From contig NZ_VBRY01000008.1 of NCBI RefSeq assembly GCF_005818865.1, forward strand, positions 62,001-126,000: DNA of 64,000 bases. The letters are read 5' to 3'. Both the position numbers and the translations under genes were made by a program. Shown here piece by piece: positions 9,191-16,380 of the stretch. The stretch is from Mariprofundus erugo. Its GTDB lineage: Bacteria > Pseudomonadota > Zetaproteobacteria > Mariprofundales > Mariprofundaceae. How positions within the stretch are numbered: position 1 is the stretch's first letter; each line of letters opens with the position of its first letter. The notes beneath the pieces are model-generated. The model was not told the DNA's origin. It saw only the letters and a list, made by a program, of their open reading frames with translations, and made no database searches.

Positions 9191-9966
9191 TACAGCTGCC
9201 TCGGTTGCGACACAGCCGAGCGGTGCAGCTTCTGGATTGGACCGCGTTGTTCACTGTCACTGGCCTTGTCGGTCACAGGGCGGAATTTCAGTGTAATATC
9301 AACCCGTCGGGAGAGTTCGGGGTGATCCTTGACCGGATGGCGGTCGCCCATGCCGGCAGCAATCATTCGCCCTTCCGGGACGCCGCGCTCGGCCAGCGCA
9401 TGAAATACACTCATTGCCCGTGCTGCTGAAAGCTCCCAGTTTGATGCGTAGATACTGCCTTTGGTCGGTGATGCATCGGTATGTCCCTCTATCTGAATTT
9501 CGATAATTTCAGGTCGTTGAAAGCTGATCGCCAGCTTGTCGATAAACACCAGTGCTTTCGGCGAGAGGTCGACATGGCCACTGGCAAAGGCGATATGTTC
9601 AGGAAAGCGAATGCGTACAGTATCCTGATCAAGGGGGAGTACTTCGACCGCGTTGCCTTCACCAAGCTCTTTGGACATCTCTGTCAATTCCTTGGCGGTC
9701 CGCTTCGGGGCTGTTGAGCCATCGACAATGGAACGGGTCGGGAGTGCCGGGCCGTTGCCGTTGACGAGATTGGCACCGCGCGGAAGCGGGTTGAAGGTAC
9801 CGGCGAGTGAGCCGATGGCGGCCAGACGTTTTTCTTCCACGATGACGGCATAAGAGGTCAGCAGAATGAAAAATGCCAGCATCTGCATCATCAGTTCGAG
9901 AAACAGCGCCGCTCCCGGATCATTCGGAAACGGGACAGGGGCCGGTTTCTTTTCGCGCTTGGCCAT
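9190..9966 (-). CDS. MotB-like stator protein with OmpA domain and Glu in place of the ion-binding Asp
   Basis: This 258-residue protein has the same plan as MotB: a membrane helix at about 18-40, a linker, and an OmpA-like domain with IEGHTDASPTKG and NWELSAARAMSVFHAL. In the helix, FLELMMQMLAFFILL aligns with FADLVSLMLTFFILI of the neighbour, so the critical aspartate is replaced by Glu24. The start region also lacks the tryptophan-containing motif of the neighbour. It lies between motA (15 nt upstream) and the canonical motB (1-nt overlap). It may form mixed B-subunit stators or have a structural role; that is inference. Confidence 0.9.
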   Translation of the reverse strand: MAKREKKPAPVPFPNDPGAALFLELMMQMLAFFILLTSYAVIVEEKRLAAIGSLAGTFNPLPRGANLVNGNGPALPTRSIVDGSTAPKRTAKELTEMSKELGEGNAVEVLPLDQDTVRIRFPEHIAFASGHVDLSPKALVFIDKLAISFQRPEIIEIQIEGHTDASPTKGSIYASNWELSAARAMSVFHALAERGVPEGRMIAAGMGDRHPVKDHPELSRRVDITLKFRPVTDKASDSEQRGPIQKLHRSAVSQPRQL

Positions 9967-9981
9967 ATCAACCGGTCCGTT

Positions 9982-10740
9982 TTACTCGAATGAGGACTTG
10001 CGCTCTTTCGGAGGCAGATAGCCGAGCAGCTTCTGTTCCATAATGCGCGGGTTTTCGCCGACAACCAGAGACTGAATGCCGACAAGAATAATCTCGTGGA
10101 TCAGCAGCTCCTCCTTGCTGCGTGTTTTCAGCTTGCCTGCCATGGGAAGACAGAGAATGTTGGCAATCAGGGCACCATAAAAAGTGGTAAGCAGGGCGAT
10201 CGACATCGATGGGCCGATCGAGGAGGGGTCGGACATATTCTGCAGCATCAGTACCAGACCGACCAGTGTACCGATCATGCCCATGGATGGCGCATAGGTG
10301 CCAAGTGAGGTGAACATGTCGGCACCACGTGAGTGACGCTCGGCAATTTTGTCCATTTCCATATAGAGAATCTCTTCAATGACATTCGGTTCCTGCCCGT
10401 CAATGGCCATCTGTAACCCTTTGGCCATGAAGGCATTGTCGATATTTTTTACCTCGCTCTCCAGGGCCAGGATGCCATCCTTGCGCACCGTTTGTGCCAG
10501 CTCCACCAGTTTGGCGATTACATCTGCACCGGTGTCCACCTTGTACATGAATGTCTTGAGTGCCACCCCGATCACGCCCAGCGCATTCTTCAGCGGGTAA
10601 CCGACCAGCAATACACCGACCGTGCCGCCGACCACGATCATCAGTGACGGAGGATCGATAAAGCTTGATATGCCGCTGCCAATGGCAAATATCACCAGAC
10701 CAAATGCAACGATAATGCCGAGCAGTGTTGCTATATCCAC
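9982..10740 (-). CDS. motA: MotA/PomA flagellar stator protein
   Basis: MotA is the four-helix stator subunit that applies torque to the rotor. The start is set at the GTG at 10738-10740, because GGGAGG lies 5 nt upstream and the protein then starts VDIATLLGIIVAFG, as PomA-type MotA proteins do (252 residues). Family features are ESEVKNIDNAFMAKGLQMAIDG, the MGTLVGLVLMLQNM-type helix (MIGTLVGLVLMLQN) and TTFYGALIANILCLPMAGKL. It is the first gene of the flagellar operon. The PomA-like look hints at, but does not prove, sodium drive. Confidence 0.95.
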   Translation of the reverse strand: MDIATLLGIIVAFGLVIFAIGSGISSFIDPPSLMIVVGGTVGVLLVGYPLKNALGVIGVALKTFMYKVDTGADVIAKLVELAQTVRKDGILALESEVKNIDNAFMAKGLQMAIDGQEPNVIEEILYMEMDKIAERHSRGADMFTSLGTYAPSMGMIGTLVGLVLMLQNMSDPSSIGPSMSIALLTTFYGALIANILCLPMAGKLKTRSKEELLIHEIILVGIQSLVVGENPRIMEQKLLGYLPPKERKSSFE

Positions 10741-10800
10741 GGCTGCCTCCCGATGTGTTCCAAAAATAGCTGCCCGCGCCGGGCCCTTTAGGGACAGGGT

Positions 10801-10817
10801 AAGCAAGAAGTGTGCTA
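10801..10817 (-). promoter_or_regulatory. Sigma-54-like promoter of the motA flagellar operon
   Basis: Read on the minus strand the sequence is TAGCACACTTCTTGCTT. It fits the sigma-54 consensus TGGCAC-N5-TTGC with correct spacing and one mismatch (A instead of the second G of the -24 element). It lies about 60 nt upstream of the motA start codon. Flagellar class II/III genes are commonly sigma-54 dependent, which supports the call; the mismatch at a conserved base lowers it. Confidence 0.45.
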
Positions 10818-10909
10818 GCTACATGCCGGTCATTGCATGCCCTGTATTTGCCATACGATGCTCTTTTCGGTTATGGTTTTCAAATTGAAGGTCGTCAGGG
10901 AGGGGATAG

Positions 10910-13495
10910 ATGCCATTTCGGCAGATGCATGCGCGTTTTTCTGACTATCTCGGCAATTTCGTTGTCCTCCTTTTCCTGTTGTTCGCACTCCTTGTTTCCT
11001 GGCTGAGTCTGAATCAGATCCGTAAATATGAAATGCAATCGGTTGTGGCATCACTGCATGCTGTCAATTTTTCGACGGCTGATCGTTTGCGTCAGCAGAG
11101 TGAGCGGATGGTGGCTGAAAGTGCCTCGCTGACAGACAATGAGCCGCTGCACGGGTTGATGCTGGCCTGTCTGCAGGCGGATGCGGATGAGATGACCCGT
11201 TTTGCACTGCGCCAGCAACTGGCCTCATGGCTTGTGGCCCATGGCTTCAGTGATTTTTATATCGTAAATCCTGACGGGCATATTGCAGCCGGAATGCGTC
11301 AGTCCGATCAGGGCAAGGTGGTATCGGCGGAATTGTCTCATAAGGTGACCGAGGTGTTGCATGGTGAAGCGCTGCTGACCCATCCGCTGCCTGAAGGCAG
11401 GGATGTGCGCATGTGGTTGCTGACGCCGCTGTACGATCAGGCAGGTAAGTCAGTCGGAGTATTTGCACTGGTACTTGGAGAGGAACGCCATTTTGCCCAG
11501 GTGGCTCGTCTTGGTCGTTATGGCAGTACGGTGGAGACCTATCTGGTAGACAGGCAGGGGTGGCTGCTGACTCCCAGCCGATTTGAGGATGAGCTGATTG
11601 CCGGCGGGCAGTTAAAGCCGGGCCACAGCAGTGTACTGGCCGTGCGGGCGATGCAGCCACACACAGATGAGCCGACGTTTGCTGTGGCACATATGCTGGA
11701 TGCCCGGGAAGGGATGAATGCCGAAGGTTATATCGGTTATCGCGGCGGGCTGGTGGCCGGGGTGTGGCAGTGGGATCGGCTGCATGATGCGGCGATTATC
11801 ACCGAGATTGATATGGGCGAAGCTCTGGGCAGTTATCAGCGTACGCGTAATCTGTTGCTGCTGTTGCTGGGCGGGTTGCTGGTGTCCGGCGGGCTGGTTG
11901 CCCGCAGCTATGCCGGCTACCGGCGCAGGCTGGAGCGGCAGGATAATGAGCTGCGTAATCTGTTGCTGGAATCAACGGCCGAAGCAATCTTCGGGCTTGA
12001 TCTTGCCGGGCGCTGTACCTTTGCCAATCAATCCTGTCTGCGCATGCTCGGATATGAGAGTGCTGGTGAGTTGATGGGGCGCAACATGCATCTGTTGTTG
12101 CATCACTCCCATGCCGATGGCTCCCCCTATGATGAGCAGCTATGCAAAATCTCTCTCTCCTATCGCAACAAGACACGCATGCATTGCCGGGAAGAGGTCT
12201 TCTGGCGGCGTGATGGCAGCAGTTTCCCTGTCGAGTACTGGTCTCACCCCATGTTTGATGAGTCCGGGCATGTGGTGGGTTGTGTGGTCACCTTTCTTGA
12301 TATCACCGAGTTGCGCAAGGCTGAAGAGCAGCGCAATCGCATAGAGAAGCAGATTCAACATACCCAGCGACTGGAGAGTATGGGTGTTCTGGCCGGTGGT
12401 ATCGCTCATGATTTCAATAACATCCTTTCTGCCATTCTCGGCAATGCGGCACTGGCCAGTCGCAAGGTGATCAGTGACCCGCTGGATGCGCGCGAAAAGC
12501 TGGAGAAGGTGGTGCAAAGCTGTGACCGTGCCTCGGTGCTGTGTCGGCAGATGCTGGCCTACTCGGGTAAAGGGAAGTTTGTCGTGCGGCAGCTGAATCT
12601 CTCTGCCATGGTGGAAGAGGTGACCCATCTGCTTGAGGTGTCGCTCGACAAGGGGGTGGTGATTAAATATTCGCTCGCGGATCCGCTGCCCCTGATCGAG
12701 GCGGATGAAGCACAGATGCAGCAGGTGGTGATGAATCTGGTGACCAATGCCAATGAGGCGATCGCTGGCAGAAGTGGTGTGATTTCGATTACAACCGGAG
12801 TGATGCATGCCGACCTCCGCTATCTGATGGATTGCTATGGCGACAATCCGGTGGCCGGGCGCTTTGCCTATGTCGAGGTCAGTGATGCCGGCTGCGGTAT
12901 GGATGCAGCGACGCAGCAGCGGATCTTTGATCCGTTTTTTACCACCAAATTTACAGGTCGCGGTCTGGGTATGAGTGCGGTGCTGGGCATTGTGCGGGGG
13001 CATCACGGGGCTTTGAAGCTCTACTCCGAGCCCGGTAAGGGGACCACTTTCAAGCTTCTGTTGCCGGTCTGTGAGCAGGCAGAGTCGAGTCAGGAGGCCG
13101 CGATCGAGCGGGTATCGCCCTGGCAGGGTTCGGGGCTGGTAATGGTGGTCGACGATGAGGAGACGGTGCGGGAAACAGCTGTGATGCTGCTTGAGGATAT
13201 GGGGTTCACCACCCTTGCCGCCGCCGACGGGATGGAGGCTCTGGAGCTGTTCCGTGCCCGGGGACAGGAGATCAGGGCTGTACTGATGGATCTGACGATG
13301 CCGCGCATGGGGGGCGAGGAGTGTTTTCGCGAGTTGCGACGTATCAACCCGGATGTTCGGGTTGTGTTGACCAGTGGTTATAACGAGCAGGATGCGATTC
13401 AAACCTTTACCGGCAAGCGGCTGGCCGGTTTTATCCAGAAACCTGTGTCACCTGATCGCCTGCGCAAGGCGATGCATGAGGCGGTTGGAGGGTGA
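10910..13495 (+). CDS. Hybrid sensor histidine kinase with extracytoplasmic sensor, PAS, HisKA, HATPase and receiver
   Basis: This 861-residue kinase has an N-terminal helix (about 15-35), a large periplasmic sensor (about 40-310, dCache-like with FYIVNPDGHIAAGM and TYLVDRQGWLLTP) and a second helix (about 314-332). A PAS domain follows (about 345-470), then HisKA with His500 in GGIAHDFNNIL, an ATPase domain with SDAGCGM and GRGLGMSAVLGI, and a receiver with Asp794 in LMDLTMPRMGG. From the HisKA domain onward it is strongly similar to the kinase at 2484-5444. It diverges from motA, with a 169-nt spacer, and is followed 1 nt later by a secreted binding protein that could supply its signal. No separate response regulator with an output domain is visible. 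Confidence 0.9.
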   Translation: MPFRQMHARFSDYLGNFVVLLFLLFALLVSWLSLNQIRKYEMQSVVASLHAVNFSTADRLRQQSERMVAESASLTDNEPLHGLMLACLQADADEMTRFALRQQLASWLVAHGFSDFYIVNPDGHIAAGMRQSDQGKVVSAELSHKVTEVLHGEALLTHPLPEGRDVRMWLLTPLYDQAGKSVGVFALVLGEERHFAQVARLGRYGSTVETYLVDRQGWLLTPSRFEDELIAGGQLKPGHSSVLAVRAMQPHTDEPTFAVAHMLDAREGMNAEGYIGYRGGLVAGVWQWDRLHDAAIITEIDMGEALGSYQRTRNLLLLLLGGLLVSGGLVARSYAGYRRRLERQDNELRNLLLESTAEAIFGLDLAGRCTFANQSCLRMLGYESAGELMGRNMHLLLHHSHADGSPYDEQLCKISLSYRNKTRMHCREEVFWRRDGSSFPVEYWSHPMFDESGHVVGCVVTFLDITELRKAEEQRNRIEKQIQHTQRLESMGVLAGGIAHDFNNILSAILGNAALASRKVISDPLDAREKLEKVVQSCDRASVLCRQMLAYSGKGKFVVRQLNLSAMVEEVTHLLEVSLDKGVVIKYSLADPLPLIEADEAQMQQVVMNLVTNANEAIAGRSGVISITTGVMHADLRYLMDCYGDNPVAGRFAYVEVSDAGCGMDAATQQRIFDPFFTTKFTGRGLGMSAVLGIVRGHHGALKLYSEPGKGTTFKLLLPVCEQAESSQEAAIERVSPWQGSGLVMVVDDEETVRETAVMLLEDMGFTTLAAADGMEALELFRARGQEIRAVLMDLTMPRMGGEECFRELRRINPDVRVVLTSGYNEQDAIQTFTGKRLAGFIQKPVSPDRLRKAMHEAVGG

Positions 13496-13496
13496 G

Positions 13497-14321
13497 ATGC
13501 GCAGGTTGATGTTGTTCCTGCTGCTGGCTGGCTTTGTGGTGCCGGCTCAGGCGGAGATTGTCGAGGTGGCCGGCTCCACCACGGTCAGGGCAATGATGGA
13601 GCCGGCAGCCGATGCCTGGCATCAGCTGCACCCGGATGTGGTGGTTACCGTGCGTGGCGGTGGCTCAAGTGCCGGTTTTTCATCGGTGCTGGATGGGCGG
13701 GCGCAGATCGGCATGATGTCGCGCGAGCTGGAGCCGGAAGAGTTGTCCTTGCTGCAACAGGCAGGCATGGTGCAGGTGCGGATCGGTTTTGATGCGGTGG
13801 CTGTGGTTGTTTCCGAGCCGCTTTATCTTAGAGGTGGCATTGCCGCACTGAAGAAGGAGGAGATTGCTGCGATTTATCGCGGTGATATTCGCAACTGGCT
13901 GCAGCTTGACGGTCCGGACCGGCCGATTCTGGTGATTGATAAAGAGAAGGAACGAGGTACCCGCCAGGTATTTGCCGGTTATATCCTTGATAGTACCCAT
14001 GGTGACAGTCTGCCTGAGGCGGTTGTGGTGGGTCCCAACCATGATATGAAAACGCTGCTGCAGGCCAGTGATCAGGCCATTGGCTTTCTGCCGTTCGGTG
14101 AGACAGGGGATCACCTGCATGCACTCAGGGTGATCGATGGCGGGCATCATTATGTTGCCGATACCGGCAGTGTCCGTGATGGCAGTTATCCGCTCAGTCG
14201 ATCATTGTATGTGCTGCATAAAAAAGATGCGCCGGCCTATGTGCAGGAATTTGTCGAGTTTTTATGTTCACCGCACGGGCAGGCGATTCTGCGCAATAGC
14301 GGTTATGTGCCACTGCAGTGA
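13497..14321 (+). CDS. PstS-like periplasmic phosphate/substrate-binding protein
   Basis: This is a secreted periplasmic binding protein of the PstS type (274 residues). The start at 13497, 1 nt after the kinase stop, gives a clear signal peptide (MRRLMLFLLLAGFVVPAQA, cleavage before EIVEV). The mature part has VAGSTTVRAMMEPAADAW, GGGSSAGFSSVLDGRAQIGMMSRELEPEE and IYRGDIRNWLQLDG, typical of PstS and PhnD/PstS-like solute-binding proteins. No ABC transporter genes follow. Cotranscription with the upstream kinase suggests a role in sensing an anion such as phosphate; this is inference. Confidence 0.85.
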   Translation: MRRLMLFLLLAGFVVPAQAEIVEVAGSTTVRAMMEPAADAWHQLHPDVVVTVRGGGSSAGFSSVLDGRAQIGMMSRELEPEELSLLQQAGMVQVRIGFDAVAVVVSEPLYLRGGIAALKKEEIAAIYRGDIRNWLQLDGPDRPILVIDKEKERGTRQVFAGYILDSTHGDSLPEAVVVGPNHDMKTLLQASDQAIGFLPFGETGDHLHALRVIDGGHHYVADTGSVRDGSYPLSRSLYVLHKKDAPAYVQEFVEFLCSPHGQAILRNSGYVPLQ

Positions 14322-14346
14322 GACGGCTTGAAAAGATGAGTGGGTG

Positions 14347-14522
14347 CCGCTTCATTCCCCCTTATAAGATTTGCCGAACAGAGTGATTCTCTACAGAAAC
14401 AAGCTGCGGATGCAGCGACTGTAGTGAATCGCTCGTATGAGGGAATCCGCAGGACAAAAATATCGGGGGCGGCTTTCTTTCGCCCCTTTCTTTACCGATA
14501 AAGAAAGGGGCTACTCTGCTTT
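14347..14522 (+). repeat. 176-bp direct repeat, copy 1 (hairpin-rich)
   Basis: This copy runs from CCGCTTCATTCCCCC to the CTCTGCTTT end and is nearly identical to 14656-14831. It contains an inverted repeat (arms 14381-14396 and 14419-14434, GAGTGATTCTCTACAG against CTGTAGTGAATCGCTC, one mismatch plus one G-T pair) and a perfect 12-bp hairpin (CCCCTTTCTTTA, loop CCGA) at 14483-14510. ATTCCC near the left end can pair with GGGAAT at 14441-14446. No protein is encoded. It could be a small non-autonomous element or a structured RNA. Confidence 0.85.
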
Positions 14523-14590
14523 AGAGAGATGTTGATGTGTTGCCAGGCATCAGTCCGCAAAGGTTGGATGTGCGTTTTTTCCTTTGCCTG

Positions 14591-14618
14591 CAAATCAAAC
14601 GCCTGCGTGTCTGATTTG
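14591..14618 (+). other. Hairpin between the two 176-bp repeats
   Basis: CAAATCA at the left pairs with TGATTTG at the right, with ACGC/GCGT as an inner stem. The hairpin lies in the 133-nt spacer between the two direct repeats. Its role is unknown; it could terminate transcription or belong to the repeat unit. Confidence 0.5.
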
Positions 14619-14655
14619 ACGCGCTGCATCCAGCACTCACCGGGCGGTGGCAAAA

Positions 14656-14831
14656 CCGCTTCATTCCCCCTTATAGATTTGCCGAGCAGAGTGATTCACT
14701 ACAGAAGCAAGCTGCGGATGCAGCGACTGTAGTGAATCACTCGTATGAGGGAATCCGCAGGACAAAAATATCGGGGGCGGCTTTCTTTCACCCCTTTCTT
14801 TACCGATAAAGAAAGGGGGCTGCTCTGCTTT
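14656..14831 (+). repeat. 176-bp direct repeat, copy 2 (hairpin-rich)
   Basis: This is the second copy of the repeat at 14347-14522. Here the inverted repeat is perfect over 16 bp (arms 14689-14704 and 14727-14742). The 12-bp hairpin with CCGA loop is at 14791-14818. The copy 1 arms differ from these at two positions, one of which keeps a G-T pair. This suggests that the stem matters. Confidence 0.85.
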
Positions 14832-14845
14832 GGCAGAGTAGTCGT

Positions 14846-14862
14846 ATCGCTTTAAAAGCGAT
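14846..14862 (+). other. Short hairpin downstream of the repeats
   Basis: ATCGCTT and AAGCGAT form a 7-bp stem with a 3-nt loop. No T-run follows, so it is not a convincing terminator. Function is unknown. Confidence 0.4.
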
Positions 14863-14925
14863 CTTGTCGCTGACAGGGCATTAAAAACCTGCTTCAGTCT
14901 ATTACCCGCTCATGCGCGATGAAGC

Positions 14926-14959
14926 AAAAAAAAGGGGCGCGGATGCACCCCTTTTTTTT
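14926..14959 (-). terminator. Rho-independent terminator of the PuuD-like gene (probably bidirectional)
   Basis: Eight A, then GGGG, a 10-nt loop, CCCC and eight T form a symmetric terminator that works in either direction. On the minus strand it lies 15 nt past the end of the gene at 14975-15562. On the plus strand it would stop read-through from the repeats. Confidence 0.85.
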
Positions 14960-14974
14960 GTTTGTTGCCTGGTA

Positions 14975-15562
14975 TCAGCCGAAGATCGGGAAGTGGGCGC
15001 TTGATGCCATGAAAAAGAGCATCGGGATCGACAGCATGGTGTTGATACGACTGGCGATCAGGGCACGTTTGCCGGCAGCGGCCTTGGCGGTTGCATCAGC
15101 AGCAACGATGCCGATCACTTTCTTCTGGTTAGGCCAGATGATGAGTGCGACATTGAGCCACATGATGATACCGAAGGTGGCGCCAATCATGATGTCGACG
15201 CCGATGGCGTGAGCGCCACCCTGCTTCCACAGGCCGAACAGCAGCAGCAGGCCGAACAGAACGGTGAACATGGCGGCAAAGCGGAACCAGAACAGGGCGC
15301 GACGGACGATGCTGCCCTCCTTGAACAGATCAGCCTTGGTTTCTGCTGATACGCCGGCCAGAGAGGGGACCTGTACGAGGTTGAAGTAATACAACAGGCC
15401 GATCCAGGTGATGCCTGACAGGAAGTGGCCCCAGCGTGATACCGCGCCCAGTGCCTGATCCGCGGTCAGGCCGCCGCCGCTTGCAAATGCGGCACCGATC
15501 AGAATAGCTGTCAGGGCAAAGCCTGCGGCAATGGTTAATTTATGGTCTTGTAAAATTTTCAT
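14975..15562 (-). CDS. PuuD-like (urate hydroxylase N-terminal domain) membrane protein
   Basis: This 195-residue inner-membrane protein has five or six helices. The stretch SRWGHFLSGITWIGLLYYFN resembles the membrane domain of urate hydroxylase PuuD (Urate_ox_N family), including the His of RWxH and the GITWIG motif that may bind haem. The C-terminal cytochrome c part of full-length PuuD is absent, so urate oxidation should not be assumed. Many proteobacteria carry such short stand-alone forms of unknown role. An AAGGAGC ribosome binding site lies 5-11 nt before the ATG. The gene stands alone with its own terminator. Confidence 0.7.
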   Translation of the reverse strand: MKILQDHKLTIAAGFALTAILIGAAFASGGGLTADQALGAVSRWGHFLSGITWIGLLYYFNLVQVPSLAGVSAETKADLFKEGSIVRRALFWFRFAAMFTVLFGLLLLFGLWKQGGAHAIGVDIMIGATFGIIMWLNVALIIWPNQKKVIGIVAADATAKAAAGKRALIASRINTMLSIPMLFFMASSAHFPIFG

Positions 15563-15712
15563 GGATGCTCCTTGTCTATATCGCTATGCTGCGCTGCAGG
15601 GGATGGTATATCTCTATATACATACCCCGTACGGACGCACATGTTTTCAATGGGCGAATAATACCCTAATGAATTACTCAGGTAAGGGGTATGGAAAGTG
15701 TGGGTATAACGC

Positions 15713-15732
15713 ATCGATCTCTGCAGATCGAT
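15713..15732 (+). promoter_or_regulatory. Perfect 8-bp hairpin in the rimP operon leader
   Basis: ATCGATCT and AGATCGAT pair around a CTGC loop. It lies about 60 nt before the attenuator-like terminator and about 110 nt before rimP. It may be part of a structured leader RNA. No tRNA gene is found in this spacer. Confidence 0.4.
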
Positions 15733-15794
15733 TGGCGTGACTCGATCCTTTGTTGCTTTATGCATGTTTCTGCCTTATGGTTCGGAATGTTGAA

Positions 15795-15825
15795 AGTGAG
15801 CTGCGGCTCGCTTTTTTTGTTTTTG
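15795..15825 (+). terminator. Attenuator-like terminator just before rimP
   Basis: AGTGAGC pairs with GCTCGCT around a TGCG loop (one G-T pair), followed by seven T and a second T-rich stretch. It lies only about 15-30 nt before the rimP start with no gene upstream on this strand, so it is likely an attenuator. Rfam describes a rimP-leader element with a 3' terminator in front of this operon in gammaproteobacteria. Whether this leader belongs to that family was not tested. Confidence 0.6.
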
Positions 15826-15839
15826 TCAGGCGGGTTAGT

Positions 15840-16322
15840 GTGTTGGAAGAGAAAATTGAAGCGTTGCTTAAACCCATTACCGATGAGCTTGGCGTAGATG
15901 TCATCAAGGTCAGTCTGGGTAGTGGCGGGCATAGCCAGCTGTTGCGTGTGACGGTTGATAAGGCCGGTGGTCTGGATTCGGATGTATTGACGAGCATCAG
16001 TCGTGCGCTGGCGTTGCAGCTGGATGCAGAAGATCCGATCAAGGGCGTTTATCGCCTTGAGGTGTCGACACCGGGTCTGGACTGGCCGCTGCAGACGAAG
16101 GCTGACTTTGATCGTCATGCGGATGAGTGGGTCAAGGTTGTGTTTCCTGATGGCAGTAGCCAGGAGGGACGTAATCTTGGTGCGGTCGACGACGGCAGTT
16201 TTACGCTGCTGGTGGATGGCGGTAAGCGGGTTGGTGAGCAGGAACGTGTGGTTGCACTTGCTGATGTCAGCAAGGTGATTCGGGCCATCAACTGGAAGGA
16301 AGTCTCCAGAGGAATGAAGTAG
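15840..16322 (+). CDS. rimP: RimP, ribosome maturation factor
   Basis: RimP assists 30S subunit assembly. Starting at GTG 15840 gives 160 residues beginning VLEEKIEALLKPITDELGVDV, the usual RimP start. A longer frame runs back across the terminator hairpin and is rejected for that reason. Family features are SRALALQLDAEDPIKGVYRLEVSTPGLDWPL and the C-terminal SH3-like domain with ADVSKVIRAI. An in-frame TTG follows directly and could be used instead. It is the first gene of the rimP-nusA-ylxR-infB-rbfA operon. Confidence 0.93.
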   Translation: MLEEKIEALLKPITDELGVDVIKVSLGSGGHSQLLRVTVDKAGGLDSDVLTSISRALALQLDAEDPIKGVYRLEVSTPGLDWPLQTKADFDRHADEWVKVVFPDGSSQEGRNLGAVDDGSFTLLVDGGKRVGEQERVVALADVSKVIRAINWKEVSRGMK

Positions 16323-16380
16323 GGAATTGCGCCAGCGTGATTTCCATACAATCTAGAATGAATGTGGTGAGAAGGCAGTC

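Noticed and set aside
12140-13402. 420-codon minus-strand open frame
   Set aside because: It is antisense to the kinase at 10910-13495, with His- and Gln-rich random-like sequence.
15563-15780. Possible tRNA gene before rimP, as in some bacteria
   Set aside because: No cloverleaf with T-loop or anticodon arm could be made; only simple hairpins are present.
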